Position numbers and translations under genes: made by a program. The notes under the pieces were generated by a model. It was given only the letters and a program-made list of their open reading frames with translations, made no database searches and was not told the DNA's origin. Below are positions 9,235 to 18,784 of a stretch of 64,000 bases of DNA, piece by piece (within the stretch, counting starts at the first letter, position 1; every line of letters starts with the position of its first letter). Origin of the DNA: Candidatus Nitrosocosmicus franklandus (lineage in GTDB: Archaea > Thermoproteota > Nitrososphaeria > Nitrososphaerales > Nitrososphaeraceae); NCBI RefSeq assembly GCF_900696045.1, contig NZ_LR216287.1, positions 1,302,001 through 1,366,000 on the forward strand. Direction: 5' to 3'.

Positions 9235-9370
9235 TAGCTTTATGATTTTACGTGAACTACTCATATCCTGCCTCATAGACTTTGTAACAATGGTAAAAGG
9301 TAAATAATTAAGGATTTTTATTGTTTGCTAAGATACTTTTATAATAACGCAGTTCCAAATAGAAAAACAG

Positions 9371-9826
9371 ATGTTTTCCAGAATTCTGGTAGGTATAGAT
9401 GGATCAGAATACTCCAGAAATGCAGTAAATTATGCTTTAGATTTAACTTCGAAATATGAGTCAGAATTATTTCTTTTAGCCATCGTTCCTTCTAAAGTTC
9501 ATCATGGTGATTCCTCAGGTGTGTTTGGCATGGTTGCTCCATCTTATTTTCAAGAATACAAAAAGGAAGCAGAAAAATGGTTTGAAGAAATAATAGCTCA
9601 TATAAATAAGAATACAAACATTGATGCTAAAACTAAGGTAAAATCAGAAGTAATTACTACGCCTTTTTCTATTGCAGCATCGATTCTAAACTATGCAGAA
9701 GAAAGAAACGTGGAACTAATAGTTATAGGGACTAGAGGAAACTCTGGTCTAAAGAAAATGTTACTAGGTAGTGTAGCAACAGATGTTGTAACTTATGCCT
9801 ATTGTCCCGTATTAGTTATCAAGTGA
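9371..9826 (+). CDS. Universal stress protein (UspA family)
   Basis: A 151-residue single-domain USP. It starts MFSRILVGIDGSEYSRNAV, and near the C-terminus has the ATP-binding loop GTRGNSGLKKMLLGSVATDVV and the usual ending CPVLVIK. The family binds nucleotides and is induced under stress; exact role unknown. It is divergent from parB across a 293-base gap. It is one of seven USP domains in the window. Confidence 0.93.
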   Translation: MFSRILVGIDGSEYSRNAVNYALDLTSKYESELFLLAIVPSKVHHGDSSGVFGMVAPSYFQEYKKEAEKWFEEIIAHINKNTNIDAKTKVKSEVITTPFSIAASILNYAEERNVELIVIGTRGNSGLKKMLLGSVATDVVTYAYCPVLVIK

Positions 9827-9942
9827 GTAGAGTCTATATGTAACAAGTTATTAAATATCAATAACTACTGTTAAACTAGATATTTTGAGCTGTTAACTAA
9901 TTAGCAAAATTGATAAAATGATCATCAACTAAATGATAGTAG

Positions 9943-10473
9943 CTAAATTAATTCACCTTGATGTAATCTATTCAATAAGGGTCTAAGATCGTTACAAAGT
10001 TCATTTTCGCCTAAAATCATTTCTGAATCAATACCTAAAACAATGGACAAAATATTTCTATCTTCTCTCGCAGTATAAATTGAACTCCCAATGATTTTGA
10101 ATTCTTGATAGTTATCCTCAATCCATTGTTTCCAAATTCTAGTTCGTTGGGCATTTTCCTCTAATTTGCTTATCACATAATCCAAATGCATTCCTTCAGT
10201 ATTATCAAGTAATTGAAGTTTAATCATTGGAAGCATTAGATTCCCTCCCTTTACGGATTTTTTTTCCTTATTCATTTGCTCTATAATCTTATCTTCTATC
10301 TCATGATCAGTAAGTGATTTATCAGAATAATAATTATCAATGTTAACATCATAATTTGGAAAAAAGTAGCCGGTCAAATTTCTATCCCAATCGTAAACCT
10401 TGTAAATACTATCGATATATTCTAATTTCCACAGATTATCGTCCTCCTTATTTTTTCTTCTTATTCCAAACAT
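9943..10473 (-). CDS. Unknown soluble protein
   Basis: A 176-residue, acidic, soluble-looking protein with no signal peptide or membrane segment. It opens with a basic MFGIRRKNK and is rich in Asp, Glu, Asn and Trp. I do not recognise a domain. The region around residues 70-130 is strongly helical. It converges with the USP gene at 9371-9826 and stands alone otherwise. Coding character is supported by the length and natural composition. Confidence 0.65.
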   Translation of the reverse strand: MFGIRRKNKEDDNLWKLEYIDSIYKVYDWDRNLTGYFFPNYDVNIDNYYSDKSLTDHEIEDKIIEQMNKEKKSVKGGNLMLPMIKLQLLDNTEGMHLDYVISKLEENAQRTRIWKQWIEDNYQEFKIIGSSIYTAREDRNILSIVLGIDSEMILGENELCNDLRPLLNRLHQGELI

Positions 10474-10681
10474 CAGGATAAAGAGAGGCTCAATTGTATT
10501 TTAATTTGACAAAACAAATGATGTCATGATATAGGTTTCGATTTAAATCAATTTCTACAAATAACTCTTCTTGAAATTATGAAAATAGACAAAAATGGGG
10601 AGAAAAGAAGATGTTACTAAATTAGTAATCATCTATAATATATAGAAAATAATCGATAAAGAACAAAAAAATAAAGTTGTA

Positions 10682-10909
10682 TTAGATTTTATATCTTTGT
10701 AATTCACCTAAACCAATCTTCAAAAATACCTCTGCACCATTAAATCCATCTATTTGATTTTTTGGCAAACGGTACTCATCTCTATCTCCATGTGAGGCAA
10801 TTATCACATAATCTGCACCGACAGCATCGACGTTTCCAGCATCATCGTAATCCTTTGTTCTGACATTTTTATGGATAATGCTTTCCCAATCTAATACTGC
10901 ATCGGACAT
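10682..10909 (-). CDS. Small PRC-barrel-like protein
   Basis: A 75-residue protein starting at an ATG. The pattern of short strands ending ADYVIIASHGDRDEYRLPKNQIDGFNGAEVFL resembles PRC-barrel/DUF2171-type small proteins, in which a residue pair near the end of the barrel reads as a strand plus acidic turn. The assignment is from pattern alone. The family is linked to RNA processing or electron-transfer assembly in other organisms, but nothing here points to a specific job. A long gene-poor stretch lies on its upstream side. Confidence 0.7.
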   Translation of the reverse strand: MSDAVLDWESIIHKNVRTKDYDDAGNVDAVGADYVIIASHGDRDEYRLPKNQIDGFNGAEVFLKIGLGELQRYKI

Positions 10910-11916
10910 TTTGATCCATAATATAATTGTTGAATAATTATTTAAGGTTATTTGTTAAATTGACAGGAGGGATAGGGATTATATTAATCTTGTAATATTT
11001 GTGTATTTTAAAATTAATTTGTAAAAAAGTAGAAATGGTTGTGGTATGTAAACCAAATAAAAGTGGAAAATTATGATATTTTAGGATATATATAGTCATT
11101 TGGGTGATCGAATCCAAAAGTCATGTTATAAATTATAATCTATTACTATTAAAAGACCAGAGATAAAGACTTATGACAATCCTCTTGTTAGAATTTATTT
11201 ATTCGTAAAGAAGGCTGGACCTCAACATTAGCTATATGAAAATATACAAATTGCTGATGTAGAAAATTTGGCTACAAATATAGATTCAATCATGAATATT
11301 AAAAAGAAAATTAAAGACACATTGAGAAATATAATACCATATACCTCTGGCTTTAATCAAACAAACATAGATAAATATCTGTTGTCGTTGCCCACTTTAT
11401 AATTCCGTTATACTGAAGAAATCGATAGTCATTCCAAAATAAAATATATCCCAAATCATCACAGGATAACTGAATAGATTAGAATTAAGCACTTGCCATG
11501 TATATCGAAAGTTTGTTGTATATGTTTTAGTATATTCGTCAAAGGTAAATAATAAGTACTTTCGAGGATATAGAGAATATACTTGATAAAAAAAAGCAGC
11601 GTTATCTTTAATCTATCAAAACAGGATGACGACATGAGCAGATTTCAACTAGACATATATTCATAATATCCGAACCGATCTGACCAAAAATATGTGTTTG
11701 ATGAAAAAATGAATGAAAACATATCTAGAGAAGAAGATAAAGCAACACTTGCAAGAGATCATTGAAAATGTGCTATTGCCTATCGTACATTTACCTTTTG
11801 AAAAATATATCTTGTAATCAAAAATTAATGGTGGAAATGACGTAAACAATGTTTCCTAAAAGAGTAAAAATACATTAAATGACAACACTAAATACATTAT
11901 AGAAATAAGTATCCAA
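10910..11916. other. Gene-poor stretch
   Basis: Very AT-rich sequence with short open frames only. The one notable item is the possible decayed gene at 11139-11402. No repeat, tRNA or clear promoter stands out otherwise. Confidence 0.5.
11139..11402 (+). pseudogene. Possible gene remnant with an in-frame TAG
   Basis: One frame stays open for 88 codons except for a single TAG at 11229-11231. The translation has natural composition on both sides of the stop (RPEIKTYDNPLVRIYLFVKK before, NIKKKIKDTLRNIIPYTSG after). There is no obvious start codon. I do not recognise the family. It could be a chance open frame. Confidence 0.25.
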
Positions 11917-12234
11917 GTGAATCGGGCATTCACTAATAAAAATGGGAATTCGGCATACCTAAAAGTTGCCATTACCGAACCAATATCAATAGCTTGTATG
12001 GATGGTGCACTCTTTTCTGATATTTGTATATGTGTGCAAAGAACAATCCCGACTGCGGAACTCATTGTAAGAAACTATCTATTTCATTTGATAAACGGTC
12101 TTCTAATATCATACAAAGGAGCAATGAAATTGTATTTTGTAACATCAAGAGGTTTGGATGCTCTAGAATTAATATATTATCAGCGAGAAAGAAGAAGTAC
12201 TAGTTATACAGATCTAGTTCTTAAGCTAGAATAG
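11917..12234 (+). CDS. Possible winged-helix protein, perhaps degraded at its N-terminus
   Basis: A 105-codon frame from a GTG. The last 55 residues fit the small winged-helix regulators common in this group of archaea: TAELIVRNYLFHLINGLL as recognition helix region, then a wing and TSRGLDALELIYYQRE as the closing helix. The first half does not look like a typical DNA-binding start and may be out of register or a decayed segment. The frame is open back to 11860 without a better start. Confidence 0.4.
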   Translation: MNRAFTNKNGNSAYLKVAITEPISIACMDGALFSDICICVQRTIPTAELIVRNYLFHLINGLLISYKGAMKLYFVTSRGLDALELIYYQRERRSTSYTDLVLKLE

Positions 12235-12708
12235 TTACAGACACTATTTTACTAAATACTGCATAAAACAACATCTTTGGTTCAAAGATTTACAAATTGT
12301 ATTTTGTTGTTTTTCAAATCCTGAATTATTGCAACATCTATCCACATCAATAAATTTTGGAATTTCAGTATAATATTTAGAAAATACAATAAAATTGGCT
12401 TGGGAGTCTCTTCTAGCAGCTGGCTATCATTATCCTCAAATATCAAAATTCCATATATGCGAATATATCATGCTTTGTGATAAAGCACGGTATATTTTCT
12501 TCACATGGGCTAGAATTCTGGTGCGCTGGTTGTTGAACCATTTAGGGAGAAAGAGTGATAGAGTTAGTTATCACCATTTGGCTATGAACAATATATAGAG
12601 ATATCATTAAGAGTTTATGAATATAAAGATCGAATGTAGTATAGTATACTGATTCTACTGGTAGATTGATAAACAATCTATAATATACTAATTTACGACC
12701 GATGAACG
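12235..12708. other. Intergenic stretch
   Basis: No convincing gene. A 67-codon open frame at 12395-12598 begins with TTG and has unnatural composition, so it is not called. Confidence 0.5.
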
Positions 12709-14409
12709 TTGTTGAAAAAACCAAATACTGTACAGACCATATTATCTGCAGTTTGTATTTTCTTACTATTTCATTCTAACTATACAATAGGTAATAACTT
12801 GTCTTTTGGAGCATATATTAAAGCACCTTTAGCACCAGATGGACCTACGGTTAAGGACAATAATCTAGTAGTTGAAAAAATAGTAGACGGCTTAAATATA
12901 CCTACCAGTATGGCATTTTTAGGACCTAATGATCTATTAGTCACTGAAAAGGAAACTGGACGGGTCATTCATATCGTAGATGGTCAAATACAAGAGGCAC
13001 CAGCTCTTGACGTATCAGTGGCTACTGCCATTGAACGAGGTCTACTAGGAATAGCAGTATCTAAACAAACAGATGGAAGGACATTTGTATTTCTCTCATA
13101 TACTGAATCAGGCAATGACGAAGATGGAAGTGACTATGGAAGTAACGTAGAACCAGAAGGAAACAGACTTTATCGCTATGAGTATGTGAATGGTCAATTG
13201 ATCAATCCTATTTTATTATTAGATTTAACTGCAATTCCTCCAAACGATAGAGGCGAACACAATGGAGGCAAAATTCGCATTGGTCCAGATAACAATATTT
13301 ACTTTATAGTAGGAGAAGTAGGCGGACATAGGACTCAGGCACAGAATATAGAAGACGGTCCAGCACCAAATGGTTTGGGCGGAGTATTACGGATAACTCA
13401 GGATGGACAAATTGTACCTGGAGAACCCATTTTTGGTGACGAATTGCCTCTTAACTTGTATTATGCGATGGGTATTCGAAATAGCTTTGGCATGGATTTT
13501 GATCCAGTAACAGGAAATCTTTGGGATACCGAAAATGGACCCGCAACTGGAGATGAAATTAATATGGTATACCCTGGTTTTAATAGCGGTTGGGCATTGA
13601 TTCAAGGATTATCACAGAGTGATCTTCTTGGCTCAGGCGCTACCTCTAACGACCTAGTTTATTTCGGAAATGCAAGTTATGCGGAACCTAAATTATCGTG
13701 GGTTACTCCTATTGGGATTACTGCATTAAAGTTCTTAAATTCAGACAAATTAGGAAAGCAGTACGAGAATAATATGTTTGTAGGAGATATAAATAACGGA
13801 CTTTTATACCGATTCATACTTAATGAAGCTCGAGATGATTTAACTTTTGATAGTGGCGAATTAACGGGAAATATATCCCTATTAGCAGACAGAGAAGTCA
13901 ATGATCCGAAAGAAAATCAACCATTTGTTTTTGGTCAAGGTTTTGGTGGTATAACCGATATAGAAGTAAGTCCAGATGGATATTTGTATGTGTTAAGCTA
14001 TACTGGATCTTTATTTAGAATTGTACCCGCTTCTTCGTCTTCGTCTTCGTCTTTCTCAACGGCTATTGCTGGAGGTAGTGGTGGCGCTGAAGGAGGAGGA
14101 GGAGGAGGAGAAGACAATACAAATGGAAACTCGATTCCAGCAGTTATATCGGGGTTGTACGGCGACAATTCCTATTCTCCAAACCCAATTACAATTGAAA
14201 GAGGTCAAACCATAACTTGGTATAATGGCGATACCATTTCTCATACCGTTACTTCCGGCCAAGGCAATGATGCAGATGGAGGTCAATTATTTGATTCTGA
14301 GGCTATAATACCCAATCAGTATTTTAGCATTACATTCGAAGATTCAGGTGTATATCCGTACTATTGCTTTTATCACCCCTCGATGGTAGGAGAAGTTATA
14401 GTAGAGTAA
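12709..14409 (+). CDS. Secreted glucose/sorbosone dehydrogenase-like protein fused to a plastocyanin-like domain
   Basis: A 566-residue exported protein. Residues 1-35 form a signal peptide. Residues of about 45-440 are a six-bladed propeller of the PQQ-dependent sugar dehydrogenase family (ERGLLGIAVS, NGGKIRIGPDNNIYFIVGE, GIRNSFGMDFDP, WDTENGPATGDEINMV). A Ser-rich then Gly-rich linker (about 445-475) leads to a cupredoxin domain with type 1 copper ligands in ISHTVTSG and YYCFYHPSM. The fusion suggests electrons from sugar oxidation pass to copper at the cell surface, an inference. No ATG is in frame; the start is one of two adjacent TTG codons at 12709 and 12712. Confidence 0.88.
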   Translation: MLKKPNTVQTILSAVCIFLLFHSNYTIGNNLSFGAYIKAPLAPDGPTVKDNNLVVEKIVDGLNIPTSMAFLGPNDLLVTEKETGRVIHIVDGQIQEAPALDVSVATAIERGLLGIAVSKQTDGRTFVFLSYTESGNDEDGSDYGSNVEPEGNRLYRYEYVNGQLINPILLLDLTAIPPNDRGEHNGGKIRIGPDNNIYFIVGEVGGHRTQAQNIEDGPAPNGLGGVLRITQDGQIVPGEPIFGDELPLNLYYAMGIRNSFGMDFDPVTGNLWDTENGPATGDEINMVYPGFNSGWALIQGLSQSDLLGSGATSNDLVYFGNASYAEPKLSWVTPIGITALKFLNSDKLGKQYENNMFVGDINNGLLYRFILNEARDDLTFDSGELTGNISLLADREVNDPKENQPFVFGQGFGGITDIEVSPDGYLYVLSYTGSLFRIVPASSSSSSSFSTAIAGGSGGAEGGGGGGEDNTNGNSIPAVISGLYGDNSYSPNPITIERGQTITWYNGDTISHTVTSGQGNDADGGQLFDSEAIIPNQYFSITFEDSGVYPYYCFYHPSMVGEVIVE

Positions 14410-14939
14410 TCAATTACAGCATCGTCATAATAGTTAGAGAGATCTCAAAAAGGCAAACTAAATTAGCCTTTTTTTATCATATACATTTTTCCACAGCTTC
14501 ATGTAAATAAGAGTCACAAGTATCTAATAGCATATGCATTTGATAATAGCGAATATTTAGTGTTAAACCATAGATTTTATTATTGACTGACGACTATTGA
14601 CAAAATCTACTACATGTCATTAAAAATGATATCTATTGGAGATCAGATATAGAAATTTAACCAGAGATTTAATATATATTTCTTAAAATGTCAAATATTT
14701 ATCCGGTTAACTACATTGTTTGCAGTTCTCATAAAGACGGAGTAGAAGTCAAAAAAGCAAAATTCATTAAACCACCGTCAGAAACACGTAGTATTAACTA
14801 TACCTTGATGCAATAGTCGACTATCAATTTTAAAATACAAAATTACATTCAAGGTACGGCTCTATCGAACAAAATAATATTTACATATTACTCAAAGGTT
14901 AAAGTCTAATATTAAATAGCGTTTTTGCGAAATATCATT
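14410..14939. other. Intergenic stretch with a terminator-like hairpin
   Basis: Apart from the hairpin at 14447-14475 and a 12-bp palindrome ATAGTCGACTAT at 14813-14824, nothing coding is visible. The palindrome shares its core with the one upstream of ureA and is 116 bases before the next gene. Confidence 0.5.
14447..14475 (+). terminator. Hairpin followed by a T tract
   Basis: AAAAAGGC (14447-14454) pairs with GCCTTTTT (14466-14473) over an 11-base loop, ending in a run of seven T. It is 38 bases past the stop of the sugar dehydrogenase gene. Confidence 0.55.
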
Positions 14940-15542
14940 ATGTCTCATGAATACAAATTTAATGAGAGTCCAAATCATTTTATGGTTTTAGATGCAATTG
15001 CCCGAGGTATGAAAAAAATAAGCAGCATTGCAAAAGTTACCAAGTTATCAAAGGATGAAGTAGAATTAATCGTTAGTGACTTGAAATCACAAAGACTAAT
15101 CACCATAGAGGTAAAAAAAGGATTCTTCGGCAATAAGAAAATTGAAATCTTTATCACAGAAACAGGTACAAGAATATTGAATTTGAAAAAGGAGGAACTG
15201 TCGTACAAGTCTCAAAAACTCCAACAGCTATATGAAACTGGCAATAGAGCTCAAATGCAGAGTTATATGGACGATATCAGAATGTGGATCCCCATGATGT
15301 TATTTTCAGGATTAATAAACATGGCATTATTTGCATCCATGATGTCATTTATGGGTATGGCTATGAATCCGGCAGAAAGTGCACAAACCGAAGGACAGAT
15401 AGACAATTCAGGATCAGAAGCCTCAGGAGACGTGAATGCTTCTGATGGAGATTGGACTTCAGTCACTGCTGATACTAGTGGTTTTAGTGATATGGATTAC
15501 GGCGGGATAGGAATAGATACAGGAGGATTTGATTCCTTCTGA
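14940..15542 (+). CDS. Winged-helix protein with a membrane anchor
   Basis: A 200-residue protein from the ATG at 14940; an in-frame TTG at 14925 is a weaker alternative. Residues 1-85 look like a winged-helix domain (NHFMVLDAIARGMKKISSIAKVTKLSKDEVELIVSDL, then a Lys-rich wing and TETGTRIL). A hydrophobic Met-rich helix follows at about 125-150, then a tail of about 50 residues rich in Gly, Asp and Ser. A DNA-binding-like domain tied to the membrane suggests a signalling or nucleoid-tethering role, which is inference. No close functional name can be given. Confidence 0.75.
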   Translation: MSHEYKFNESPNHFMVLDAIARGMKKISSIAKVTKLSKDEVELIVSDLKSQRLITIEVKKGFFGNKKIEIFITETGTRILNLKKEELSYKSQKLQQLYETGNRAQMQSYMDDIRMWIPMMLFSGLINMALFASMMSFMGMAMNPAESAQTEGQIDNSGSEASGDVNASDGDWTSVTADTSGFSDMDYGGIGIDTGGFDSF

Positions 15543-15894
15543 TAACCGATCAAATCATTATTAAACTATCAACGGATATACCAATATGATACGATTTAAA
15601 AATCAAGATCGACGTATTAATTTTAATCTGAAGCAACAAAAAGATTCGATGATTTTCCATTAGGTGGTTCAAGGAAGCATTTATCAATCATTTTTTTAAA
15701 CTTCCATATCGATCGATATCGTTATTGGAATCGCATATCTATTACAACTTTTTATCCAATTGTCATCGTTTATGATCCAAGGATGTAATAATATTATATA
15801 CTATTATTTCGAAAACGTTTAAGGTAATCATATATCCTAATTGTTTTCATTAATTATTATATCTTATATTTTACGTTAATAAACGACGTTTAAA
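15543..15894. other. Intergenic stretch
   Basis: AT-rich, no gene seen. TATTTTACGTTAATAAACG just before 15895 may hold the promoter of the next gene. Confidence 0.5.
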
Positions 15895-16263
15895 ATGTTA
15901 AGGTCAAAAAACATAAACAATACTACACTAGTATTAGTAGTGGCCGTATTAGCAACCATAATGACATTCGGTCCTTCGGTATCGAATTTTCAAGCCGCAA
16001 TGGCACATTACGGAGTAGACAAAGACGACTGCAAAGACGATAAAGATTATTATGAAGATCATCAAGAAGCATGTGACAAAAACTTGAAAAAGCATTATGG
16101 CAAAGATTATGATGGTAACTTTGCATCTCAAGCTATAGGTCAGGAACAAGATTCTGAACAAAATAGCCAAGTAGTATCAGGTGAAGATAGTATAGGCTCG
16201 GGTAACAACTTTAGCTTCCAAAACCAAGAAAACTCTGGTAACAACGCAGCAGCACAACAATAA
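15895..16263 (+). CDS. Small secreted protein with an N/Q-rich repeat-like C-terminus
   Basis: A 122-residue product with a signal peptide (residues 1-37, ending AAMA). A charged segment rich in Asp, Lys and Tyr follows (about 38-75), with two Cys. The C-terminal 45 residues contain AIGQEQDSEQNSQVVSG, then GSGNNFSFQNQENSGNNAAAQQ split by two residues, which closely follows one unit of the large repeat protein at 32220-33143. The two therefore share an exported motif that may self-assemble. The protein is probably surface-located; function unknown. Confidence 0.75.
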   Translation: MLRSKNINNTTLVLVVAVLATIMTFGPSVSNFQAAMAHYGVDKDDCKDDKDYYEDHQEACDKNLKKHYGKDYDGNFASQAIGQEQDSEQNSQVVSGEDSIGSGNNFSFQNQENSGNNAAAQQ

Positions 16264-16324
16264 TCCCTCTTTTTTGATAATTCGACGTTATCAGTAATTG
16301 TCATCGGATCAGAGGTGATAAAGA

Positions 16325-16606
16325 ATGAAAGAATCCATGTATAAAAGAAGCAGGTTGGAATTGTATTATCTCATATTAAAATCCTGCATAAGTAATGAAA
16401 ATCATACAAGAGGCTCGCTAAATAGGCAACTTAAGGTACCATATGCATTGCTAAATGAATGCTTGATTTACTTGGAAAGATTAGGCTTTTTAGATGTTGA
16501 CTATAACCAGAGAACAATTAAAACAACTTTGGAAGGACAAGAGTACGTACGGAAATTTAGCTATTTAATGCAACAAGTAGGTTATATAACACATCTCAAA
16601 ACATGA
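16325..16606 (+). CDS. Small winged-helix transcription regulator
   Basis: A 93-residue protein of the small winged-helix type abundant in these archaea. It opens with the typical YKRSRLELYYLILKSC helix, has the recognition-helix region VPYALLNECLIYLERLGFL, and closes with TLEGQEYVRKFSYL. It would bind DNA as a dimer. It lies 61 bases after the small secreted protein and may be read from the same region. Target unknown. Confidence 0.8.
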   Translation: MKESMYKRSRLELYYLILKSCISNENHTRGSLNRQLKVPYALLNECLIYLERLGFLDVDYNQRTIKTTLEGQEYVRKFSYLMQQVGYITHLKT

Positions 16607-16742
16607 AACTTTCAAGTCAATATCTCCCAAGCCTCTTTGAAAGATCTTCTCCTTTTTGACAACTGGTCCATATCTTTAAGCGACCATTCTAATTTTTTCG
16701 AATTAGAATATAGGGAATGAGAAATAACAAGTTCGATTTGAT

Positions 16743-16949
16743 CTAAAGGTCATCAATAGAAACGTAAACTTGTGAGGTGAATATTTCATTACAGTCACAG
16801 CATTTGATATCATAGTAAGGCTCTTTTCCATGGTTACTCCGTGTAAAAACGTACATTCGCATTACCTCTAAATTAGCATTAATTCTATTGCATTTTGGAC
16901 ATGTAATTTCGGACAAATCGTTTTCGACATACATATACCTACCTGACAT
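16743..16949 (-). CDS. Small zinc-ribbon protein
   Basis: A 68-residue protein with two Cys pairs, CPKC near residue 17 and CCDC near 50, which would bind one zinc ion as a ribbon. The spacer contains RMYVFTRSNHG and a Tyr-rich strand. Small zinc ribbons often act as accessory factors in transcription or protein contacts. No partner gene is adjacent. Confidence 0.7.
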   Translation of the reverse strand: MSGRYMYVENDLSEITCPKCNRINANLEVMRMYVFTRSNHGKEPYYDIKCCDCNEIFTSQVYVSIDDL

Positions 16950-17728
16950 TTCAAAAAAATCATAGTTATTGGATTTGAATATTGATACTATAAAATAGTT
17001 ATATAATGCATTTTGATACTTTATTATATTTCATTGACATCAAAAATTTTACTAGCTAATTCTTTTTTTGTGACAGTAACTGCAAAAAATCCTGCATTAT
17101 TTAAGTTATTCATGCTCAAGAACATATTGCGATACAACCCAAATGAGCCAAACCAAAAAGATATACAAGTAATCAATATTAGTTGTCTATTTGGATTCAC
17201 AAAACCTATTTCTGATGATCCTATGAACTAGATTTCAAAGTTTTTATAATGGCTGGGACTTCCTCCGGTTCTGTTTCTATTTCAATATACCGTCGGACGG
17301 ATCTATATTATTATAAAATCCGGAAAATTCATGCACTGATGGTAATCGCAATGAGCTCATTGACATCATTGCTTATCAATCAATTAATCAATCACAATGG
17401 GAAGTTACTGAATTTGAATTTATGATTCTATCAAATAGATTATCCAATGAAGTTCCCACACGAATAAGGAATTGATTTATTTCCACTTTCTTGGTTAGGG
17501 AGGTCATAAGTGGGATCTTTGCAAATTATGATGCAAAGCGGTTCAGATTTCATAGAGGTTTTCATTATTAAGAGACTCTTCATTGGATTCGGACTATGAA
17601 CTTTATCTTTTACAAATCAATTTAATTATGTCAGATCAAACCCTTATCAACATTCCACATATTTCCGGTTGCAGACAGATTTTTATACGTCGCAAGTACA
17701 ATTGAATATGGAGACAATCAAATGAAAG
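16950..17728. other. Gene-poor stretch
   Basis: No convincing gene. Around 17340-17475 a frame reads a natural-looking peptide ending EVPTRIRN but it has no start codon and stops occur upstream; it may be a remnant. Confidence 0.45.
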
Positions 17729-18784
17729 GTGAATTTATTCCACAAAGGTACATTGATTCTTCAAGAAAGAGAAATAATAGATCTCATTAACCAAAAGACA
17801 ACATTAGACAAATTTCTAAGACAGCTCTATTCTGTTATGGAAGAAGGATTTGGAAATTTTGCAAAGAGACAAATAGTAAACCCCCCCAGACACGAGTTTT
17901 ATTTCAACAGGGGATCGGTAGAATCGATGTCGGCGTCTGACGACAAATATTTTAGCTGCAAAATTGTAAACACACACAAAGATAATCCTGTTTATTATGG
18001 ACTCCCAACCATTATGGCTAATGGAATATTGGTAGATGGCGAGACAGGATATCCACTCATGGTGACTGGTTCTACAATTCTTACTGCACTAAGAACGGGT
18101 GTGGCGTCTGCAATAGCAACAAAGTATCTTTCAAATAGAAATGATAAAACCATAGGAATTATAGGAAATGGTGCACAATCGCTCCCTCAGTTGCATGCCA
18201 TTTCACTTGTTAGAAACATCGAAGATGTTTATGTCTATGATACGGATGAACAAGCTTCGGAATCGTTTAAAAAGTCTGCAGAAAATCTGTTGAAAAATAT
18301 TAACGTAAACATCACTTCAAGTCCGCAAGAAGCCTGTTCGCTTTCGAATATATTAGTAACTGCAACATGTAAAGACAGAGACTCTACTCCTGTAGTAAGA
18401 AATGAATGGGTTTCCGAAGGAACTCATATCAATGCAATAGGAGGAGATGCGCCCAATAAGATGGAACTGGAAAAATCATTAATTGATCGGTCAAAAGTGA
18501 TAGTAGACTTTATAGACCAGGCTGTATACGAGGGCGAATCTCAACAAATACCTCAAAGTCAGATTTATTCGGATTTGGCTGGAATTGTAGCTGGACTATG
18601 TAAAGGAAGAGATGACGACAAACAAATTACGATATTTGATTCAGTTGGGTTCGCAATGGAGGATTTACAAGTATACAAACTCGTTTATGAGTTGGCAACC
18701 AAAGAAAATATGGGGAACATAGTAAAAGTCTCTTCTATACCAAAGTATAGTAAAAATATTTACAAATCGTATTTCAATATTTGA
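17729..18784 (+). CDS. Ornithine cyclodeaminase / mu-crystallin family protein
   Basis: A 351-residue protein beginning at a GTG. It shows the family features: LPTIMANGILVDGETGYPLMVTGSTILTALRTG before a Rossmann fold starting TIGIIGNGAQSLPQLHAI (residues of about 141-160), and HINAIGGDAPNKMELEKSLI in the C-terminal part. The Asp after the GG motif fits the catalytic position. Members use NAD(P) to deaminate ornithine to proline or to reduce cyclic imino acids or lysine derivatives. Proline or osmolyte metabolism is possible, but the substrate cannot be set from sequence. Confidence 0.88.
   Translation: MNLFHKGTLILQEREIIDLINQKTTLDKFLRQLYSVMEEGFGNFAKRQIVNPPRHEFYFNRGSVESMSASDDKYFSCKIVNTHKDNPVYYGLPTIMANGILVDGETGYPLMVTGSTILTALRTGVASAIATKYLSNRNDKTIGIIGNGAQSLPQLHAISLVRNIEDVYVYDTDEQASESFKKSAENLLKNINVNITSSPQEACSLSNILVTATCKDRDSTPVVRNEWVSEGTHINAIGGDAPNKMELEKSLIDRSKVIVDFIDQAVYEGESQQIPQSQIYSDLAGIVAGLCKGRDDDKQITIFDSVGFAMEDLQVYKLVYELATKENMGNIVKVSSIPKYSKNIYKSYFNI

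Noticed and set aside
12395-12598. 67-codon plus-strand frame
   Set aside because: TTG start, aromatic-rich unnatural composition and no domain.
17013-17231. 72-codon plus-strand frame
   Set aside because: Composition is not protein-like and no similarity to known families is apparent.
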